From Pseudomonas sp. UBA1879 (GTDB lineage: Bacteria; Pseudomonadota; Gammaproteobacteria; Pseudomonadales; Pseudomonadaceae): a DNA stretch of 64,000 nucleotides. Position 1 is the first letter of the stretch. The number at the start of each line of letters is the position of its first letter. The DNA is taken from assembly GCF_002338065.1 (NCBI RefSeq), contig NZ_DDHJ01000004.1, forward strand, positions 449,943 through 513,942, read 5' to 3'. The notes under the pieces are model-generated. The model worked only from the letters and a program-made list of their open reading frames with translations, had not been told where the DNA came from and did no database searches. The translations under genes and the position numbers were made by a program. Below are positions 60,885 through 64,000 of the stretch, piece by piece.

Positions 60885-61844
60885 CTATGAAGAGTTGTCA
60901 TCAGCGCCACGAACGGCGCCTGGCGAAATGCCGGTGCACCTTTTGAACGCTCGACTGAAAGCAGCCAACGATCCGTAACCCAGATCGATGGCAACGGCCT
61001 CGATTGGCTGATGTACCTTTTTTAGACGTTGGAAAGCCAGACGCATCCTTAATTCTGTCAAGTAGCGCAAGGGCGAAACGCCTGTGGCAAGGAGGAAACG
61101 TTGCGCAAATACCGAGCGGGAATTTCCCACCTCTTTTGCAAGGCTGGCCACACTCCATTGTCTACCTGGATGTCTGTGCATCATGACGATGGCCTTGCTT
61201 AGCCGGGGATCGCTCAAGGCGCTGATCCAGCCTGTAGCGTTCCCACATCCGGTAGCGACCCAGCCTCGCAAGATCAGGGCAGCAACGACTTCTGCGAGGC
61301 GTACCAGGATGCCAGCGTGACCGGCCTGCTGCCTCATCGATTCGCGCTCCATTGCGTCCAGCATCGGTCTGATTTCAGGTGACGACTTCAGAATCGTATC
61401 GACCCGCATCACGCTTGGCATCTCGGCAACCAGCGACTGCATGCCACCGAGTTGAAGCTCCATGCAGCAACTGAATATCACCGCGCTGTCGGCAGTGTTC
61501 ACAGGTGCGGCGTGACCGTGTTCTTCGCCATCGTCGTCGGCAGGATCGAACGTTTTGATCTCGCACGCGGGCGTAGCAGGCGCAGATAGCATGGCATGCG
61601 GTCCACCGTTTGGAATGAGCAGCGCATCGCCCGTTTTCAGCGCATGCAGCGTTGCTTCGGGGCCGCGTAGCCAGACCGGGCCGCGCCCGACGAAGTGAAA
61701 TTGCGCGCGTCCCACGGGGTTGCTGAAACCAATGCCAGACGAAGAGGCGATCTCAATGCTGCGGAACTGAACCCCATGCAGTCGCATGCCGAGCAGCAAT
61801 TCACTGACCAGTTCGCTGGCGTCGCAGGTAATCACGTCAGCCAT
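60885..61844 (-). CDS. AraC-family regulator with cupin-like N-domain
   Basis: 319 aa. The N-terminal cupin_6-type domain (G-D-A-L-L-I-P-N-G-G-P-H) is followed by two helix-turn-helix motifs (V-A-S-L-A-K-E-V-G-N-S-R-S-V-F-A-Q-R-F and D-L-G-Y-G-S-L-A-A-F-S-R-A-F-K). Divergent from the alpha/beta-hydrolase gene, its probable target. Confidence 0.9.
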   Translation of the reverse strand: MADVITCDASELVSELLLGMRLHGVQFRSIEIASSSGIGFSNPVGRAQFHFVGRGPVWLRGPEATLHALKTGDALLIPNGGPHAMLSAPATPACEIKTFDPADDDGEEHGHAAPVNTADSAVIFSCCMELQLGGMQSLVAEMPSVMRVDTILKSSPEIRPMLDAMERESMRQQAGHAGILVRLAEVVAALILRGWVATGCGNATGWISALSDPRLSKAIVMMHRHPGRQWSVASLAKEVGNSRSVFAQRFLLATGVSPLRYLTELRMRLAFQRLKKVHQPIEAVAIDLGYGSLAAFSRAFKRCTGISPGAVRGADDNSS

Positions 61845-61953
61845 GATGCATCTCAGGACGAATAATCAAATGATCAACACTGTACGTCATAGACCGTCCT
61901 GAAGCAGCCACCCTAGACTTGCCTCACATTCATTCATCTTCAAAGGTAGACCC

Positions 61954-62877
61954 ATGGCTCGCCTGACTAGGGTTAAAGCATTACGGGGCGTGATGATTGC
62001 CGTCTTTTTCGCGGTCATTTCCTCAATGGTCGTAGCGGGAGAAAAGCATTACACGGTCACGGCGCCTGACGGGGTAAAGCTGGCGGTGCAGGAATCCGGA
62101 AACCCGGATGGGCGGCCGATCATCTTCATCCACGGCCTTCTTGGTAGCCGCCTTAACTGGGAAAAGCAGATCGAAAGCCCTGAGCTGCAGCGCTATCGAC
62201 TGATCACATATGACCTGCGTGGGCACGGGCTGTCGGATAAGCCGGAAGACCTCGAAGCCTATCGAGACGGTCGCCACTACGCCGATGATCTGGTGGCAAT
62301 CATCAAGGCGACCGACAGCAAACGCCCGGTTCTGGTGGGCTGGTCCTTGGGCGGCGTCGTGGTGTCAAACTACCTGGCTGCATACGGGGACGCCAATATC
62401 GGCGCAGTCATGTATGTCGATGGCGTCATTGAACTCAGCGCTGCACTAATTACCGCACATCCCGGCGTCTACGCCGGTCTGGCTTCCGATGATCTGAAAA
62501 CCCACCTCAACGCCATTCGCAGCTTTCTTGAGCTGTGCTTCCACACTCAACCAGAACGACCTACGCAGGAACTTTTGCTGTCGAATGCCGCGCTGGCATC
62601 CTGGACCATGACCCGCGCCACGCCTTCGATGTCAGTGGCTGCCGCTGAGGGTTTGCCGAAAGCAACGGTGCCGGTTCTCCTGCTGTACGGCAGCAAGGAT
62701 GCCTTGGTCAACCCTCGGGCGAGCATCGCGCGCGCCAAGGCGCTCAACGCCCACATTCAAACAAAGATCTATAAAACCTCAGGTCACGCGCCGTTTTTGG
62801 AAGAAGCCCGGCGTTTTAATCACGATCTGGCGAACTTTGTCGATTCGAGTCAGCCATGGACAGAGGTTCAACGATGA
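61954..62877 (+). CDS. Exported alpha/beta hydrolase
   Basis: 307 aa. A Sec signal (about 1-29, ending V-V-A-G) is followed by the hydrolase core: oxyanion F-I-H-G-L-L-G-S, nucleophile elbow V-G-W-S-L-G-G, Asp in G-S-K-D-A-L-V and His in S-G-H-A-P-F. The group includes haloperoxidase-like, epoxide and ester hydrolases; the substrate is unknown. 109 bp from the divergent AraC-cupin regulator. Confidence 0.88.
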   Translation: MARLTRVKALRGVMIAVFFAVISSMVVAGEKHYTVTAPDGVKLAVQESGNPDGRPIIFIHGLLGSRLNWEKQIESPELQRYRLITYDLRGHGLSDKPEDLEAYRDGRHYADDLVAIIKATDSKRPVLVGWSLGGVVVSNYLAAYGDANIGAVMYVDGVIELSAALITAHPGVYAGLASDDLKTHLNAIRSFLELCFHTQPERPTQELLLSNAALASWTMTRATPSMSVAAAEGLPKATVPVLLLYGSKDALVNPRASIARAKALNAHIQTKIYKTSGHAPFLEEARRFNHDLANFVDSSQPWTEVQR

Positions 62878-63090
62878 TGAGTCCAGCGCCGTTTGCTGCA
62901 GCAACTGTCCCAAGACTGGAGTTCGATTGAAACAGCTGGCCTGGACGCTCTGGAAGCGCCGTCGGTGGCCTAACCAGGCACGAGCCGGGATTGCCTGACA
63001 CTCAGTAGCCATGGGGTATTGACTATGAAATGAGTATCGTCGGCATCGAACTATCTCTTCTCTGCGGTTGCGGAACTACCCGCGTTATCC

Positions 63091-63684
63091 TCACATTTCA
63101 GCTGGAATAGCTTGGGCGATCGCAACACTGGCAAGTTTTGCGGTGGCCAGGAGACGATCCAGGCTTTGTCCGTGGCGCGCGCTGGCTGAAAGGCCAGCCA
63201 TCGTAGTGCAGACGTAATCTGCTAGCCGGTCAGCCTCTTTCGGGTAGCGCTCAGCAATGATGTTTTTGATCACATCCTGTGCGGCAACATGAAAGGTGCA
63301 AGCGGCCTCGCGCGCTTCCACGTCGTTGCATCGCGTGCCCTCCAGCACCATACAGCCAGTAGCTAAAGGATCGGCAGCGTAGGCGCGCGCAGCGTGCTCC
63401 AACACCTGCGCGAGCGACACAGCCAGCGGCCGGGGCGTTCCGAGTATCTCCAGCAACGGAACGGCTCCGGTCAGGGCATACCGATCAAGCACTCGTTTGT
63501 ACAACTGCGCTTTGCTGCCAAACGCCGCGTAAAAGCTCGGCGGATTAATCCCAAAGGCTTTGGTGAGGTCGGCAACGCTTACATCGTCGTAGCCTCTGGC
63601 GTGGAACAAGCTCTGGGCGGTAGCGATGGCCACATCCGGGTCGAACCGCCGAGGACGTCCACGAGCGGGCTTATCTGTAGTCAC
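63091..63684 (-). CDS. bdcR: TetR-family repressor BdcR
   Basis: 197 aa from GTG 63684 (AAGGA about 11 nt upstream; an in-frame ATG at 63729 overlaps the operator and is less likely). G-R-P-R-R-F-D-P, V-S-V-A-D-L-T-K-A-F-G-I-N-P-P-S-F-Y-A-A-F-G-S-K and G-C-M-V-L-E-G match E. coli BdcR (YjgJ). It is divergent from bdcA as in E. coli, with a perfect inverted repeat between them. Confidence 0.88.
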   Translation of the reverse strand: MTTDKPARGRPRRFDPDVAIATAQSLFHARGYDDVSVADLTKAFGINPPSFYAAFGSKAQLYKRVLDRYALTGAVPLLEILGTPRPLAVSLAQVLEHAARAYAADPLATGCMVLEGTRCNDVEAREAACTFHVAAQDVIKNIIAERYPKEADRLADYVCTTMAGLSASARHGQSLDRLLATAKLASVAIAQAIPAEM

Positions 63685-63719
63685 TGTTACAAAATCCTTT
63701 GACAGGGTGGCAGGTGATA

Positions 63720-63739
63720 AATGTATCATGCGCTACATT
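63720..63739. promoter_or_regulatory. BdcR operator candidate
   Basis: AATGTA-TCATGCGC-TACATT, perfect 6-bp arms, located between the divergent bdcR and bdcA genes. Confidence 0.6.
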
Positions 63740-63757
63740 AATAAGGGAGGTGCGGTT

Positions 63758-64000
63758 ATGACGAATTTCAAAAACAAGTCAGTTCTGGTACTTGGCGGCA
63801 GCCGTGGAATCGGTGCGGCGATCGTCAGGCGTTTTACTGCCGATGGCGCTAAAGTGGCTTTCACTTACTCGGGTTCGCCGGAAGCGGCGCATTCACTGGC
63901 TACCGAAACAGGCAGCAGTGCTTATTTAACAGACAGTGCCGACCGTGATGCGGTCATCGCTCGTGTTCGCGACAGCGGTCCGTTGGACATACTGATCGTG
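63758..64000 (+). CDS. bdcA: SDR protein BdcA, cyclic-di-GMP biofilm dispersal mediator (partial)
   Basis: The first 81 codons are present; the gene runs off the right edge. The Rossmann motif L-G-G-S-R-G-I-G-A-A-I-V-R-R-F and the stretch T-D-S-A-D-R-D-A-V-I match E. coli BdcA, an SDR-like protein that binds cyclic di-GMP and promotes biofilm dispersal. GGGAGG lies 7 nt before the ATG. Confidence 0.87.
   Translation, partial: MTNFKNKSVLVLGGSRGIGAAIVRRFTADGAKVAFTYSGSPEAAHSLATETGSSAYLTDSADRDAVIARVRDSGPLDILIV

Noticed and set aside
1..64000. CRISPR arrays and complete insertion sequences
   Set aside because: No regularly spaced repeats and no transposase with terminal inverted repeats were seen in the window.

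Overview
The window is chromosomal DNA from a Pseudomonas. The first 9.5 kb carries the conserved order yebC(end)-ruvC-ruvA-ruvB-ybgC-tolQ-tolR-tolA-tolB-pal-cpoB-queE-queC-tRNA-Lys, which is diagnostic for the genus. A LOV histidine kinase with attached receiver of the type known from P. syringae, and an InaA-type kinase-like protein, point to the P. syringae side of the genus, but the species cannot be fixed from this sequence alone.

Layout. (1) 1-9.7 kb: core genome, namely Holliday-junction resolution (ruvCAB), the Tol-Pal envelope machine, two steps of 7-deazaguanine (queuosine) synthesis, and tRNA-Lys(UUU). (2) 9.7-20 kb: a decayed integrative and conjugative element of the pKLC102/PAPI-1 kind next to tRNA-Lys. 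It has a frameshifted tyrosine integrase, a MOBH relaxase, a ParD/ParE pair, two small membrane proteins and a translationally coupled block of transfer genes (TIGR03757, TIGR03756, TIGR03755, a small membrane protein, TraG-N). Most of the other conjugation genes are absent. (3) 20-28.2 kb: a scar zone with a broken second recombinase, a truncated alcohol dehydrogenase, a run of small unknown genes, a helicase remnant, a lipoprotein, two glutathione-transferase/regulator pairs and an inaA remnant. (4) 28.2-30 kb: LOV histidine kinase. (5) 30-47.5 kb: a large catabolic region with IclR and LysR regulators, two amidohydrolase-2 proteins (one with a Tat signal), a SMP-30 lactonase, a secreted beta-propeller lactonase, a D-2-hydroxyacid dehydrogenase, an FMN hydroxyacid oxidase, a RraA/HMG-aldolase-like protein, two MFS carriers, a TRAP permease and an ABC importer. 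(6) 47.5-52 kb: a second scar zone (broken MocR aminotransferase, second lipoprotein, P450 with an internal stop plus monooxygenase and ArsR regulator, second copy of a helicase fragment). (7) 52-64 kb: RTX protein, GAF histidine kinase, intact InaA-like gene, an AraC/BKACE/MFS/SDR operon, ArsC, AraC with alpha/beta hydrolase, and bdcR/bdcA at the right edge.

How parts may work together. In region 5, 15-bp palindromes of the IclR type (TRGAA-N5-TTYCA) recur upstream of two operons, with a 16-bp variant upstream of the ABC operon, so much of the region may be one regulon. The enzyme set suggests lactone or hydroxy-acid processing, starting in the periplasm and ending at an aldolase. In the 56-60 kb operon, an SDR would make a beta-keto acid that BKACE cleaves with acetyl-CoA; two 16-bp direct repeats exactly 21 bp apart lie in front of it, as expected for an AraC-family activator. 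An 82-bp helicase fragment occurs twice in direct orientation (25,256 and 51,889) and brackets 26.6 kb including the whole catabolic region, which suggests recombination between mobile-element remnants.
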